A stretch of 44,170 nucleotides of DNA. Source: Thalassospira profundimaris. Its GTDB lineage: Bacteria; Pseudomonadota; Alphaproteobacteria; Rhodospirillales; Thalassospiraceae. The stretch covers positions 1 through 44,170 of the forward strand of contig NZ_JPWH01000034.1 of NCBI RefSeq assembly GCF_003326755.1. The letters are read 5' to 3'. Positions 23,821 through 38,800 of the stretch are shown here, in pieces; positions within the stretch are counted from its first letter, which is position 1; every line of letters begins with the position of its first letter. The notes beneath the pieces are model-generated. The model was not told where the DNA came from and searched no databases. It saw only the letters and a list, made by a program, of their open reading frames with translations. Both the position numbers and the translations under genes were made by a program.

Positions 23821-26800
23821 ATGGTTTCGGTTACTGGGGAAAATAAAGGTCGTGTGATCCGGCGGGCATTTGCCTATGCGCTGAGTACGACGACATTCCT
23901 TGTGCCGTTTGTGGCAATGGCCAATCCGCAAATCGTGACGGATGGCAATACCGCGACCAACCTGAATGTGCATGGTAATGTCACCGATGTGACGACCTCG
24001 ACCATTCAGGGCAAAAGTGCGCTGAACTCCTTTAGCAAGTTTGACGTTTACCAGGGCAATACCGTCAATCTGTTTGTGCCGGGCAAGGCCGACCATCTGA
24101 TCAATATGGTTAATGGTCCGCGCTCCCATATTGACGGGATCCTCAATTCCATCAAAAACGGCCAAATCGGCGGGCAGGTTTATCTGCTTAACCCCAATGG
24201 TGTTGCCATTGGCGCGCAGGGGCAGCTGAACGTTGGCAGCCTGACCATCATGGCGCCGACCAGCGATTATGCCGGATCGTTTTTTGATGCCCCGGGCCAG
24301 GCCAATTCGGGTGCCCTGCAGCAGCTTTTGTCGGGGAATGTACCGCTGTCCGAAGATGGCCTGATCACGATTGAAGGCTCCATTCGTGCAACGCGCAAGG
24401 CCGCCTTGATCGCCAATGGCGTGCAGGTGGCCGGCGATATTGTTGTCGGCGCACAGGCCTTAAACCAGATTGCCTTTTCCGATGTAGTCAATGTTGATGG
24501 CCTGGATGCCGGGCAGGAAGCCGTTATTGACGAGAACGGGTATATTGAAATCAAAGGCGGCCAGGCCGGGGTGGATGTTTCCGGTGTTCTGACGGCGGAC
24601 GGGGCCGACGGGCAAAATGCCGGTACGATTGATGTGCGCGCCACCGGTGATATTGCGGTCAAGGCCGGGGCGGATATTTCCGCAAAGGGTATTGGTGCAA
24701 ATTCCAGCGGCGGCACGATCACGATTTTTGCTGACAATGACGCCACCTTTGCCGCTGGTGCCCATATTGATGTTTCCGGCGGGGATGTGTCTGGCGATGG
24801 CGGTTTTGCCGAATTTAGCGCCCACAAAGCGGTTTATCTCAATGGTGGTACTTTTGCGGGCGGGGCAAATGATGGTGCGGCTGGCACGATTCTGATTGAC
24901 CCGGAAGATCTGACGATTTCGTCAAATGTAACGCAAAATGACGGCACCAATTACATTTATGAAGGACGTGACACGATCACGCTGAAGGCAGGCGTGAAGG
25001 TCTCGACCACATCAACTAGCAAGAAATCCGGCGATATTACGCTTAAGGGTCAGAACATTGTTTTTGAAACCGGCTCGGCGCTTGATGCCTCGAATGGGAG
25101 TTTTAACAGGGGTGCGGGTAATATCACCCTTGAGGTGGCAGGTTCCGCCACTCATGCCATCACAATTACCAACGCTACCCTGAAAGGGGCGAATGTTACG
25201 ATCACTGCATCGGCGATTGCAAATAGCAGCAATCCGCTTGCCGAGGTTTCGGCAAATGTGGCCCTGACCAATACAGTGATCAATGCTACTGGTAATGTCT
25301 CGATCCTGGCAAAGGCGGAGCAGGGCCTGCCGACCATCACCGCCGGTATTTTTGATGCCCGCAGTGCCACCGCCAGCCTGACCATGACCAATGGGTCGAT
25401 CGTTGCGGGTGGCAATATTTCGCTGGCATCGTCGAGCAAAATCACCAGCGAAGTGATTGGTGCGCTTCTGGCAAGCCCGATCAATGCGTCGGTTGCGGTC
25501 ACAGACAGCAAGGCCACCACGCTGGTCACAGGTACGGCGGACCTGAAGGCGGATGGTGATGTGGATGTGACCGCCGATGCAGTGACGGATTCCACAGCCG
25601 TGGCAAAATCGGTTGCGGCGGCGGCGGGTGTGACAACGGCTGTCTCCGTAATCGAGAACAGCGCGATTGCCCGCCTGAACGGCACGGCCAAAATTTCCAA
25701 GGGTGATGCTGTTACTGTGCGCGCAACCGGTAAAACCCAGGTGGATACCATTGCCGATGCGGCCACGGTGGATAGTGGCGGGTCGGGGGCGTCTATCGGT
25801 GTTGCGATTTCCGATGTTGATGCCACCGCGATTGCCGAGATTGGTGAAGGCGCACTGGTAACAAACGCCGCGAGCCTTTCCGTCAATGCTCAAAACGTTA
25901 CCACCCAAAATACCGCCGCGCGCGCGGGTGTTGCCAATGGTACCGGGACGGCATCGAAGCTGTTTGGCGATGCGCTGGACCGGACGTCCCTGAGTGACGA
26001 GAGCAAAGGCGAGATTTCGGCACTGTTTGACGGGGTTTTGAAAAATGTCAGTGACAATCTGAAGGAAAAGCCGAAGGAAGGCGAGGAAGACAGCGGTGGG
26101 GTACAGGTTGCCGGTGCGCTTTCCTATGCTTCGAGCAATTTTGATACCGAGGCCCTGATTACGGCCAATGCCGATAAAACCCTGTCGCTTTCGGGCGCGG
26201 TGAATGTCAATGCCGAAGCGATTGCCCAGACCAATACCCTGGCAAGCGGCATTACCGCCGGTGGCAAGGTCGGTGGTGGTGCCGGTGTTGCCATTCAAAC
26301 GGTTGATAACAAACTGCTGGCCAGCATTGCCGCTGCCGATGGCAAAACCTTGACGATTGATGCCAATGGGCTGACGGTCAATGCCGAAACCAAAAGCATT
26401 GATGAAGACATCACCGATGAAGAAAATAACGGCTTTAGTGTCGAGGCCTTTGCCGGGCAGGAAGCCAAGGATGTTGGCATTGCCGGGGCGCTTGGCCTGC
26501 TGATTATCAACAGCAATTCATCGCTGGCCGAAATTGGCAATAACGTTTCGGTCGATGCCAATAATGGCACCATTACCGTCAGTGCGACCGGCGGGGCTGA
26601 TGCCGGTGTGGTTGCCGATGGTTCGCCCGAGGATGAATCCGTTATCGGGGCGCTGTTTGAAGCCTATGAAACCTATACCAAAACCGACGAAGATGAGGAA
26701 GAAAAGCCCAGTGTCGGCATTGGCGCAGCGATTGCGATTAATATTTCTAACAGCACGGTGGATGCCGCTGTTCGTGGTGGAACAAGTCTGACGAATGCGT

Positions 26801-29800
26801 CGGGCCTTGATGTGTCGGCCCTTTCCAATGGGTCGGTCAAGACAACGGCCAATTCGGCAGGGGCAGGCGGTGTGGCCGTTGTGCCGGTTCTGGCCCTGTC
26901 GGTTGCCAATGATCATGTCACCGCCGGTATTGAATCGGCCAGCACCGGTCTTAGCCTGGCCGGGGCGGTTTCTGTCACGGCGGAACAGAACCTGGCCGTC
27001 CTGTCGGTTGGCAAGGGGGCAAGCGGCGATGCCGATGATGCCTCGAATGTGGCTGTTGGTTTGACGGTGGGCATCAGCACCGTGAATGCCGATGTCAAAT
27101 CTTTGCTGGATCGTGACCTGACGACAATTGGCGATATTACCATCGCGGCCAAATCCGCCCGCGATATTCGCACCGGGGCTGCCGCAGGCAGCAATACTGA
27201 CCCCGGCGATACTGGCACCGAAGAGGAAGAAGATCCCGCAGATCAGGCGAAAAGCGATGTGCTGGGAACCATCAAACAGGCAGCCGCCTTTGGCAATTTG
27301 TATTCCAAAGAAGGCGACAAGACAGATGGCGATAAAACGGCGCAAAAGGCCAATGTCTCGGCAGACAAGGGCAGTGAAGCTGATGAAGGTGGCAAGGTTT
27401 CTGCCGCTGCCGCCCTTGGCCTGACCGTTGCCAATACCGAAACCAGTGCCGGCATTGCGGCATCGCGCACGGTTTCGGGCGGCAATATCAAAATCACATC
27501 GGCGGATAATACCGACAGCCAGGCGGCTGCCGATGGCAGTGCGGCGGAGGCCGATAACAATATCGGGGCTGCGGTTGCCCTGAATATTGCCAATGTGATC
27601 AATACCGCCAGCATCGGCAGTGCCGCCAGTGTCTCTGGCACCGGCGTCAATCTTTCCGCCATCACCAACAGCTTTACCGTGCTTGATGACGAGGGCAATG
27701 CGGTGAAGGATGATGATGACGAAGACGTTATTGATGATGCCAATAAATATGTCACCTCTGCCGTTGCCGGGGCCGGGGTTGGCAACCTGTCGCTGGCCGG
27801 TGCTGTTGCCATTGCCCTGATTGACCAGACCACAACGGCGGATGTCGGCCAGAATGCCGATATTTCGGTCAAGGCAAGTGGCGCGAGTGTGACTGCGACC
27901 TCCAACCGCATCATTGAAACGATGTCATCGGGTTCGGTTGGGGAAAAGACCCCGACCCTTGACGAGTTCAAGGACCGTTACACCACCCTTGGCGGGATGA
28001 CGGCGCGTATCAATGGCAAGCTGACCTCGGTGGGTGAAAAGATCGAGGCAAACAAGACCTCCGAGGGCAGTGGTTCTGGTGATAGCGGTTCCGGCGGCAC
28101 GGGTTCCGGCGGCACTGGCTCAGGTGGTACGGATTCAGGTGGCTCCGGTTCGGGTTCGGGCGATAGCAGCTCTGGCGGGGAAAGCGGCAAGCTGGGCATT
28201 GGCGCATCCTTCGCGATTACGGTGGATAATACCGTTACCCGTGCACGTGTAAGTGACGGGGCTAAACTGACATCGACCAACGAGGGTGATGTTTCGGTTT
28301 CCAGTACTTCGGGGCTCGATAGCACCACCCATGCCGAAGCTGCCAGCGCACCCTCAACCGATCTTTTGAACCTTGAGGAAAAAAGCGATACGTCGGCCTA
28401 TTCGCTTGATGCTGCGGTTGCTATTGGCGTGAGCAATGAAACAACCGAAAGCCGGGTCGGTAGCGATGAAGATACCCTGACCTCGGATGGCAAGGTCACG
28501 ATCAGTGCGGATTCAAGCTCGGAAGTGCTGGTTCAGGCCGATGGTGAGGCCGCCGGGGACAAGGCCGCCGCCGGGGCATCTGTTGCCGTGGGTGTGACCA
28601 ACAGTACCACCAAGGCATCGCTTGCGCGTTCGGTTAGTGCCAAGGGCGCATTGACTGTGTCCTCGACCGCACTTTCCAAGGACATAAACCTGGCACTGGC
28701 AACCGCACGCGGCACGGTTCTTGAAGGCTATAAAAACAAATTTGTCGGCGCGACTGACGAAATGTTGCTGGCCGGTGATTTTGGCAATGACAGCGATGGC
28801 AAGAAAAAACCACGCAGCGCCCAGGCGCTGGCGGATCAAAAGACTGCCGGGAACAATAAAACCAGCTCGGTCGATGAAAAGGGCAATGCCGATAGTTCCA
28901 AAAGCGGTAAATCCATCAGCATTGCGGCGGCCGTTGGTGTTGGCGTCAATAATCGCAAAAGCATCGCGTCGATTGATGATGGCACCTCGGGTAATCTGAA
29001 CACCCTGTCAGCAGGCGGGGATATTGATGTTACCGCCAAAAATGACGCCAATGCCCAGACACGCGGTGTGGGGGCGGCTGTCTTGTCGGACAACGGCATT
29101 GCCGTTGGTGTGGCGGTAACGGCAACCGGCCATGAAACCACGGCCAAGCTGGGCGATTACACCAAAATTTCCGGCTCGACCGGGGTCAATGTTACGGCGC
29201 AATCCACGCAAAACCAGGCGGATGATTTTGCCAACAAACTGATGGCCGAGGCTGTTGCCGGCTCCGGTGCCAAGAAAATTGGCGTGGCCGGTGCACTTAG
29301 CGTGATCAATACCGACAATGACAGCAGTGCGACCCTGGGTAAAAATGTTGATGTCACCTCCACCGGGGCGGTCAACGTTACCTCCAGCGAGAAAAACCAC
29401 ATTGTTTCGCGTGCCCTTGCCGCAAGTGTCAGTGTCGGGGCGGAAGCCAAGACGGCTGTTGGCGCGACATTCGCCCTGATCAATGCGGGCAATACCAACA
29501 CCGCCCTGGTCGATGACGGGGCCAAAATTTCCACCACCGGCGATCTGACGGTTTCGGCGAAAAATCTGCGGCAGTCCGAAGAAAGCTTTGGTTTTGACGG
29601 GGATTATTCCCTGCTTAATCCGACATCGGTGTTCCAGACCTCGAACTATTATACCGAGGCGCTGGCCGGTGCCGCCTCGACCGGCAATACTGCAATTTCC
29701 GGTTCCTTTTCGGTCACGGTCACGCAAAACGAAACCTCGGCCAGCATTGCCAAATCGGCGACCGTTAGCGCCGATGACATTACCCTGACGGCTGAAAACC

Positions 29801-32800
29801 GTCAGAATGCCCGTACCTTGGGCGGGGCGATTGCCGCCTCCAAGCAGACCGGCGTGGGTGTTACGCTAAATGCGATGGTTTTGGCCGACAAGGTTTCGGC
29901 GCGGTTGGGAACCTCGGGCGCAACGACGGGTGCCAGCCTGACATCAACCGGTGATGTCAAGATCGAGGCCAAGGCCGAACAGGATCTTGGTTCCATCGTT
30001 GTGGCGGGTGCTGCAGCGACCAGCGGCACCGCCGTTGGCGGTTCGGTGGGCATTAATGTCATTAAAACCGAAGCCATCGCCGATATTGCCTCGAAATCGA
30101 CCATATCCTCGGCCAAGGGGGCCAGCATTGCCGCAACCAGTGCCACGGGGATCAGCACCTTTGTGGGCGGTGTTGCCTTTAGCGGCCAGACCGGTGTCGG
30201 TGCCGGGCTGGCAACCAACCTGATTTTGGCAAAAACCGCTGCCTCGATTGGTGATGCTGCCAGTGTCTCGGCGGCCAATGCGATTTCGGTGAATGCAGAT
30301 GCCAGCGAAGATATTGCATCGGCCACTGTCAGTGCCGCTGGTTCGACCGGGGGGACAACCGTTGCTGTTACCCTGGGTGCGAATACGGTTAAAAGCGATA
30401 CCTCGGCCACGGTGGGCAATGGTGCATTGCTCAATAGTTCAAATGATGCAGGCGCGCGCAGCATTTCGGTAACGGCGAAGGATAAAACCGATATTGGCAA
30501 CATCATGGGCTCTGGTGCATTCGGATCGGGGACGGGTGTTGGCGGTGTGCTGGCCAGTAACGCCATTGCCAAAACCACCCGTGCTGTTTTGAACGGCACG
30601 GCCAAAGCTGATACCGACATTAAAGTGACGGCGGGTAGCGAACAGAACATCACCGCCCTGTCGCTGGGTGTGGCTGTTGTCGGCGGAACGGCGATTACCG
30701 GGTCTGGTGGTTTGGCCCTGATTGACAACACCACCACGGCCGTTATTGGTGAACGCGAAGATACGGATGATGATAGTGTTTCGCGTGCGACTGTAACCAG
30801 CACCGGCAATATTGCCGTTCATGCCAGCGATGAAACCGATGCCCTAGTGATTAACGGTACGGGTGCCGGCGGTGGTGGCAATGCCGGTGGGGCATCACTT
30901 GGTGTGACCACCTTTATTGGGGAAACCACGGCCTATATTGGCCGCAATGCCAATGTTACCGCGTTTGGCAATTCGGCCACCGGCCTGGATGTCATGACGG
31001 GTGGTGTTACCATCAGCAGCCCGCTTTTTGACGGTTTTGCAAATCTCGACAAGGACAGTGCAGGCGATAAACTGCAAAAAACGTCGGATGATGCGCTGGC
31101 ATTGAAGGCGTCCACAATTGATGACCTTAAAGATTCCCTTTTCAAAAAGACGCTGAATACCGAAAACCGCAAGGGTTTGTCGGTCACGGCCTATTCTGAC
31201 CAGGATATTGCCAATTTCTCGGCCACGGGTGCGGCTGGCGGCGGGAATGCGGTGGCCGGTGCGGTTGCTGTTGGCGTGGTTTCCGATACCACCAAGGCCT
31301 ATATCGACAACGGTGCACAAATCAACCAGGCCACCGGTATAGCCGGTGCCGCGCAGAAAGTCACTGTTCAGGCCGAGGGGGATACCCTGTCGGTTGATGT
31401 CGCTGGCGGTGTTGCCGTTGGGGGCGGCAATGGTATTGGCGGGGCGATTGACAGCCTGACGCTGAGTAAAAACACCAGCGCCTATATCGGGCAGAATGCC
31501 AATGTGAAGGCCGGTGATGATGTGAGTGTGGCGGCCGATCAGGCCACCCATGCCATTTCGGTGGCGGCCAATATCGCTGCGGCCGGTAATGCCGGAGTTG
31601 GCGCGTCGCTGTCGGTGCTGGTCGCATCCAATACGACGCTGGCTTATATTGATGGTTTGGTGAATACCGGTGGTGATCTGACGATTGATGCCGATACCGA
31701 TACCACCTTTATCCAGGTTGCCGGGCAAATCAGTGCCGGTGGGTCGGCTGGTGTCGGCGGGGCGCTGGGTGTTTCGGTGCTGGATAACACCACCAAGGCC
31801 TATACCGATACCCATGCCCAAACCAATGCCAAGGGTAAAACCAAAATTTCCGCCAGCGGCCATGAGGAAGAATATGCCGCTGTTGTGGCCGGTGCCGGGG
31901 GCGGAAGTGCCGGTGTGGCCGGGTCGGTGCGTGTGGGCGTGCATACATCCACGACCCAGGCCTATGCCGCAGGCAAGGTCAACCAGGACAGCAATTATTC
32001 CGTCAGCGGCCAGAATGTAGATATTGATGCCGACGCCTTTGTGCGTCTGGTCAGCGTGACGGGTGGCCTTGGCGGCGGGGGTGTTGCCGGGGTTGGTGCG
32101 GCGGCAGATGTGGTTATTCTGCGCAATAATGCCAATGCCTTTGTCGGGGATGGCAGTCTTGTTTCCGCCCATGACAGCATCTCGCTGACGGCCACATCGG
32201 AAAAGCAGTTGCTGCAATTGGGTGTTGCCGGGGCCGCCGGGGGCCAGGCCGGTGTCGCCGGTGCGGTAACGGTGGCGTTTTTGGGCGGTATCGTCGATGA
32301 CGATGCCAAATCGCGTCTTTCCAGCAATGATAGCGAAAAGCCGGGCAATACGTGGTCTGCAGCCGACGGTGCGACCAACAAAAACCTGATCGGTGATGCC
32401 CTTGGCGATCGCGACGAAGCGAAAACCGCCAATGACGCTGCTGCTGCCCAGCGCGGCAAAACCAGTATTACCGACGATTTCAACGCGACTGCCGAAGCAT
32501 CGCGTAACGATACCAAGGCGTTTATTGGTCAGGGGGCCACGGTTTATTCCGGTTCCACCATCGACATCAATTCGTCTGATACCTCCAAGGTGATTGCCGG
32601 AACGCTTGCCGTAACCGGTAGCGGCGGTGTCTCGGTTGGTGGCGGTGTTACCATCACCACGGTGGACAGTTCCGCCCAGTCCTATATCGCCAGCCAGGCA
32701 GCGGTTGATGCGGTGAATGCCATTTCCATCAATGCCGCCAGCCACGATAACGTTATCAATGCGGCTGCTGCTGGCGGTGGCGGGTTCTATGCTGCTGTTA

Positions 32801-35800
32801 ACGGTTCGGTCGCCATTACCACCCTGCTTTCCGATGCGTCGGCCTATATCGGTGACGGTGCTCTGGTGAACCAGGATGATGACATAACCGCAGGCAGCAG
32901 CCAGGATGTCAGTCTGGATGCCAAAAGCGACAGCAATGTCATCACCGTGAGTGGTGCTGCTGGTGGCGCGATTGTCGGTGTCGGGGCAGCGGCGAACGTG
33001 ACGACCATTGCCAAGGAAACCCAGGCCTGGATTGGCGAGGATGCCAAGGTTGATGCCAACCGCGATGTAACGGTTGATGCCAATTCGGATGACAATATCG
33101 TTTCTGTCACGGTGAGTGTGCAGGGCGGTGGTGTTGGTGCAGGGGGGACGGCTGCGGTCAACACGGTTGTGTCCGATACGGCGGCACGCGTGCTCGAGGG
33201 CGCATCGGTAAATGCCTATGGCAATATGCGGGTTCAGGCACTTAACGATGTTGAACTTGACGATATTTCAACATCTGTTGCCGTGGGCGGGGCGGCCCTT
33301 GGGGGTGTTGTTTCCGTCAATACCATCAAGGCAACCACCGAGGCCGTGGTTGCCGACGGGGCGAAACTGAATGTCCTGGGGAATGGCACGGCCATTTCAA
33401 TTGCCGCCGATGGCGGTTCGCGCAGCGAAAGCAGTGACGAAGTTCTGGCTGAAACCACCCAGACCAACAAAGACAAAAGCACATTGACGGTTTCCGCCAT
33501 TGATGTGGACCGTTCGACCTTGACGCGCAATACCGAAACCATCAATGGTTTGGCTGTTGTCGCCCGTTCCGATCAGGATGTCACCTCCCTGCCGATCAGT
33601 GCGGGGGCCAGTGCGGGTGGTGCACTTTCGGGTGTGGCATCGGTTAATGTGATTGCCGGGAAAACCCGGGCTGAAATTGGTGATGCCACCATCAATGCCC
33701 TTAATGTCGGGGCGGTCAATGCGCAGGATGTTCTGGTTGCGGCCTATGACAGCACGGATTTGAACACCGTGCCGGTGACAGCGGCGGTTACGGGCATGGG
33801 CCCGGCCATCAGTGCGGCAGCGGCCACCAACGTTATTTCCAAAACCCTGACAGCACGCATGGGCGGTACTGTCAGCGCAAAAGACGATATTGTTGTTCTT
33901 GCCAATTCTGACCAGGACCTTTCCAGCATTTCGGCAAATGGGGCTGCCAGTGCCATTGCCGGGCAGAATCTGTCGCTGGGGGTTGATGTTGTCGATAATA
34001 GTGTCCTTGCTGAAATCGCGGATGGATCCGTTATTGTCGCGGGCGATGATCTGACGGTCACGGCCAAGGAGAACAGCGATTTTGACCAGATCATCGGTTC
34101 GGCCTCGGCTGCTGCGGTCACGGCACAGGGCGGGTCCGTTGGTGTTGCCGTTTCCTCGTCTGACATCACCGCGCGTATTGGCAAAAATGCCACCACCAAT
34201 GCCAATGGTGTTACATCGGTCCGTGCCGATTCCGTTCAGAGCCTGATGCAACATAACGTTGCCGGGGGTGTTTCTGCCGGGTTGACCCTGCAAGGGGCCA
34301 TCAGTGTGCGTACGGCCACCGTGCAAACCGTTGCCGAAATTGCCGACGGCGCAAAAATCAATCAGTCCACAACCAGTGCAGATAGCGATCAGGCTGTTAA
34401 TGTGTCTGCCACCAATAGCCTGACCGTTGGCGGGGCAACCGGTGCTGGCGCGATTGGCGGTATCGGCGGTGTTGGCTTTGGGATGGATATTGCCGTGGCG
34501 CGAAATGCGACAACGGCCCGTATTGGTGCGAATACGCTGGTGTCGGCCAAACACGATGTTTCTGTTACCGCCAGTGCACAAAAGGATATTTCCGCCACCG
34601 GTATCGCCGGGGCGGGCGGGCTTGCTGCCGGTGTTGCAGGTTCGGTTGCGATTGCCGTTCTGGGTGGCGATGCGGACAGCCGCGGGACCGATCAATTGAC
34701 ATCGGACAATGGCAGCATCACCGAAAAGGTAAATGCCGAGGCTGGCAAGGATCGCACCGCCGATCTGTCCACATCGGATGCCGGGAAGCTGGCGCATTCC
34801 CAGGCGGCGGACGCCAATAGTGACCGCACCACGGCAAAATCAAAAACCCAAAATGTCATGGCACCGCTGAGTTCCAGCAATGTCAGCTATGACGATGGTG
34901 TTTCGGCGGTTGTCGATAATAACGCCACCCTCAAGGCGGGCCACGATATTAACATCAAGGCGACCGACGAAAGTCGTGTCCGTGCCTTTGCCGGTGGTGC
35001 GGCTGTCGGGGCGGTTGGTGTTGGTGGCTGGGTCGCAGTCGCCAGCATGGGCACAACCGCCCAGGCCCTGGTCGGGCAGAATGCCGGTCTTGATGCCGGA
35101 AATGCGATCAGCATTTCGTCGGATCTTAAAAACAAAACCGATCGCTCCATCGCCGAGGCTTATGGGGCCTCGGCCGGTATTGTCGGGCTTAGTGCAACCA
35201 TTGCAGTGCTGGATCGCAGTACGACAACCCAGTCGGTGATTGGTTCCGGGGCCAATCTTCTGGCTGACAATGCAATTTCGATTACCTCGCAAAATGCTTC
35301 TGGCGGCCAGTCGCGCGCCATTGCCGGGGCGGCCGGTTTTGCCGCAGCCGGGATTTCGGTCGCGGTGACAAAATCCGACGACGATGTAAAATCCGAAATC
35401 GGGTCGAATGCCAAACTCGGTGCGACGGATGATGCTGCCGGGAATATTACCGTAACGGCCACCAATGGCGGCACATTTGATGCCTATTCGGTCGGGGCGG
35501 CTCTTGGTTTGGTCGGTACGGGTGCCGGGGCCGATGCCACGGTGGATTTGGACGGCGATACAACCGCCCGGATTGATGCCAACGCGGTTATCTACAGCGA
35601 TGGCGATGTTGTCATTTCTGCCATTGACCAGCCCGATGCCAGTTCCGAGGCGGTTGGTGCAGCCCTGAGTGCGGGGTATAGCCTGGGTCTTTCGCTCTCT
35701 CAAACCCTGCTGGACCGCAATATCAGCACCTTGGTTGACAATAATGCCAGTGTGACCGGCGACAGCATCACCCTTAAGGCGGAAATGCTGAAAGGGTCAA

Positions 35801-38800
35801 ACAACAATGCCGATTCAAAGGCCATTGCCGGTAGCGGCGGTATTCTCGTCGGGGCAGCGGGGTCATCTGCTGTCACGAAGGCGAATGTCAATGTTGCGGC
35901 CACAACCGGCAGCAACGCCAAACTATTGGGCATTCAGCGCACCCAGACCGATGAAAACAATGTCACGACCGCTGTGGCCGACCACGGCATATCGGTTTCG
36001 GCGCGTAACGAAACGGCTGCCGAGGCCCGTGCCATTGGGGTATCGGCAGGTGTCATTTCGCTGGGCGGGCATAGTGCGGTTGTGGATGTCGATACAACCA
36101 GCAAGGCCCTGTTCGGTGCGGGCACAACCGCAACAACAATGGCCGATCTTTCCCTGACTTCGGTCGGCGCTGAACACGCATATGGCGATACCATATCGGG
36201 CGCAGGCGGCATTGGTGTCGTTCAGGCCGGTTTGACCGATGTTGACCTTAACAGCACGGTGCAGGCTGGGACGCTTGATAGCACATCGCTGACAAACCTG
36301 CACGCCGATGGCACAACAACGATTTCTGCCACCTCGAATGGCAAATATGACGGTAAAATCGATACCACCGGGGCAGCCCTTGCCCAGGCGGCCGCGGGCG
36401 CGTTGGTGGTGGATGGCACCAGCAATGTCTGGGCGGGTTTCGGGGCTAAAACAGGCCTTAAAACCCATCAATTGTCGCTCTCGGCCCTGAACAATCTTGC
36501 CAAGGATCTGGTCGATGGATCCAACTTTAAAACCAGCCAGGGCGGCGGGTTTAACATGGCTGTGGGTGTATCGAAGGGCACCATGAATGCCACGACCAAT
36601 ATCGGTATTGGTTCGGATTCAAACATTTATGTGTTTGGCAATGCGGCCGATCAGGGCAATGCCTCGATCCAGGCGCTGACCAAGGTGAATGTCGATGATG
36701 AATCCAGCTTTGACAGCGGCGGGTTGATCAGCGCACCAATCGCCACGACAGAGCAAAGCGCCACGATTGGCAGCAATGTGACGCTGGGCAACAATGCCAG
36801 CTTTGAAACCCAGGCTGGTGATCTGGTGGTTGCCGCGCGCAGTGATGCGACCATGAGTGCGCGGGCGCGCTCCGTAACATATGGCTTTGCCGGTGCGGCG
36901 GGTGGTGTTTCCAAGGCGACAGTAACGGCCAGCGATGGTGTGACTGTTGGCAATGGAACCAACATGGTCGGTGTGGGCGAGGTTGAAATTTATGCCGGGG
37001 CCGATGCGACCGGTTTGGGCATTATTGATGCCAAGGCCGATACACGCCTGTTTAACAAAACCGCGATTTCCATTCCGACGCCGCCAACTGCGGATGCGCA
37101 CGCCATTCATAACAGCAAGGTCACGATCAGTTCCGATGCGCTGGTTGCCTCGGCCAAGGATTTGCGCGTTCAGGCGACAAAGGGGCACCTGTTTGCCAGT
37201 GGTGTGGGCCGTGCAACCGACCTTGCCAAAAAGGCCCTCGAAGCCATTGGTGAAGTCTTTGGTGCCGATACCGAAGGGTCGCTTGAAGTCGTGGGTGGCA
37301 CCAGCAAAAACGAAGGTGTTGGTGGTATCAAGGTAGATGGCGAATTGCGTACCGGTATTCGCAACAAGCGTTACATTACTTTTGGCACCAATTTCAGTTC
37401 CTATGTCGAGGATGCTAACGGCAATATGATCCGTTATTATCCAAGTTATGATACTGCAAATGATCGCTGGGTGCTGGCAACCCAAGACCCGGATAATCCC
37501 TCGACCCCGAAAATCATCAAGGTTTTCACGCCCGATGAAATTAGCGAGGGTATGGGCTTTAGCATTCTGGCTGACCAGAATCTCGGACAGAGCCTTCAGG
37601 CGGAAGTAACCCGCCTGGAAAATGTCCTGCGCCGTTATGGCAGTTCGAGCGATGCCAACAGCGTCCAGGTTAAAAACGACATTAACAGCCGTCTTACGAT
37701 CCTGCGTGCCGCAATTGCCAGCCGCAAGGCCGATAATTATGTCGATGTGATCCAGGTTGATCCAACCGAAGCTGCCACCGGCAATGTTGAACTGTTCTCC
37801 GATTACGTTGTTGGTTCGGGCAAAATCAACAGCCCGGGCGATGCGGAAATCAAAATCATCAATAATTCGCCGATGCCGATCCGTATTACGGAAATGACCG
37901 TGCCTGACGAGTTGGGTGGTCAAATTCTGTTTAACGGCCAGTCGGTTTTGAACGCAACCGACATCAATGCGCGCAACACCGATGCCGATGGCACCGCGTC
38001 GATGGAAATGATCAGTTCGGTCTCTTCCGATGATCCCAAAATCATTATTGAAAACAACTTTGACCCTGATTCCGGTGTTTATAACCCGGGTGACAAGCTC
38101 GACATTGCCGCACCCGATGTGATTCTGGCCGGTCAGATCAGCAACATTAACGGTCTGATCAAGGTTTCCAGCAATAAGGGTTCGATCTATTCGGTTGCCG
38201 GAATGCGCGGGGAAACCGTTGAAATTTCAACTGGCGGGGACTTCGTTTTTGATTCCCCCGATACGCTGCTTAATATTGGTCCCAACCCGGATGCCGGTTT
38301 CTCGTCGCTGGTCAACAAATATGAAAATGGTTCGGCCACCAGCGGTTCGGAAAACAATGTCAGCCAGTCCGGTGGTGATTCAAGTTCGACGATTGCGGCG
38401 AACAATGTCTTCATCAATGCCGATACCATTAATATCAATGGTGTGATCCAGTCGGGCATTGCGGATAAGGAAATTGTGATCAATCAGTCCGATGTTGATG
38501 CGGCCTACAATACCGGCTCGCACACCGGTGCCCGTTATGTAGAGGTCAAGAATGTTGGCATCAGCATGGGATCGGGCCGTGTGGGTGTTGGTGGCATCAA
38601 GGCCGAACTGGACCGTGTCACCGGTGAGATCCGCATTCTCGATGCCAAGGTTGAAGGCGGAACCGTTCTGTTAAGCGGGCGTCTGGTGTCAACAGGCAAT
38701 GGCAAAATCAATGTGATTGACGGTTACGGTCGTATCAAGATCGTTAATAATTCCAGCAATACCGTCCGTCTGGATAATGTCGATACCGGCGGAATTGAAG

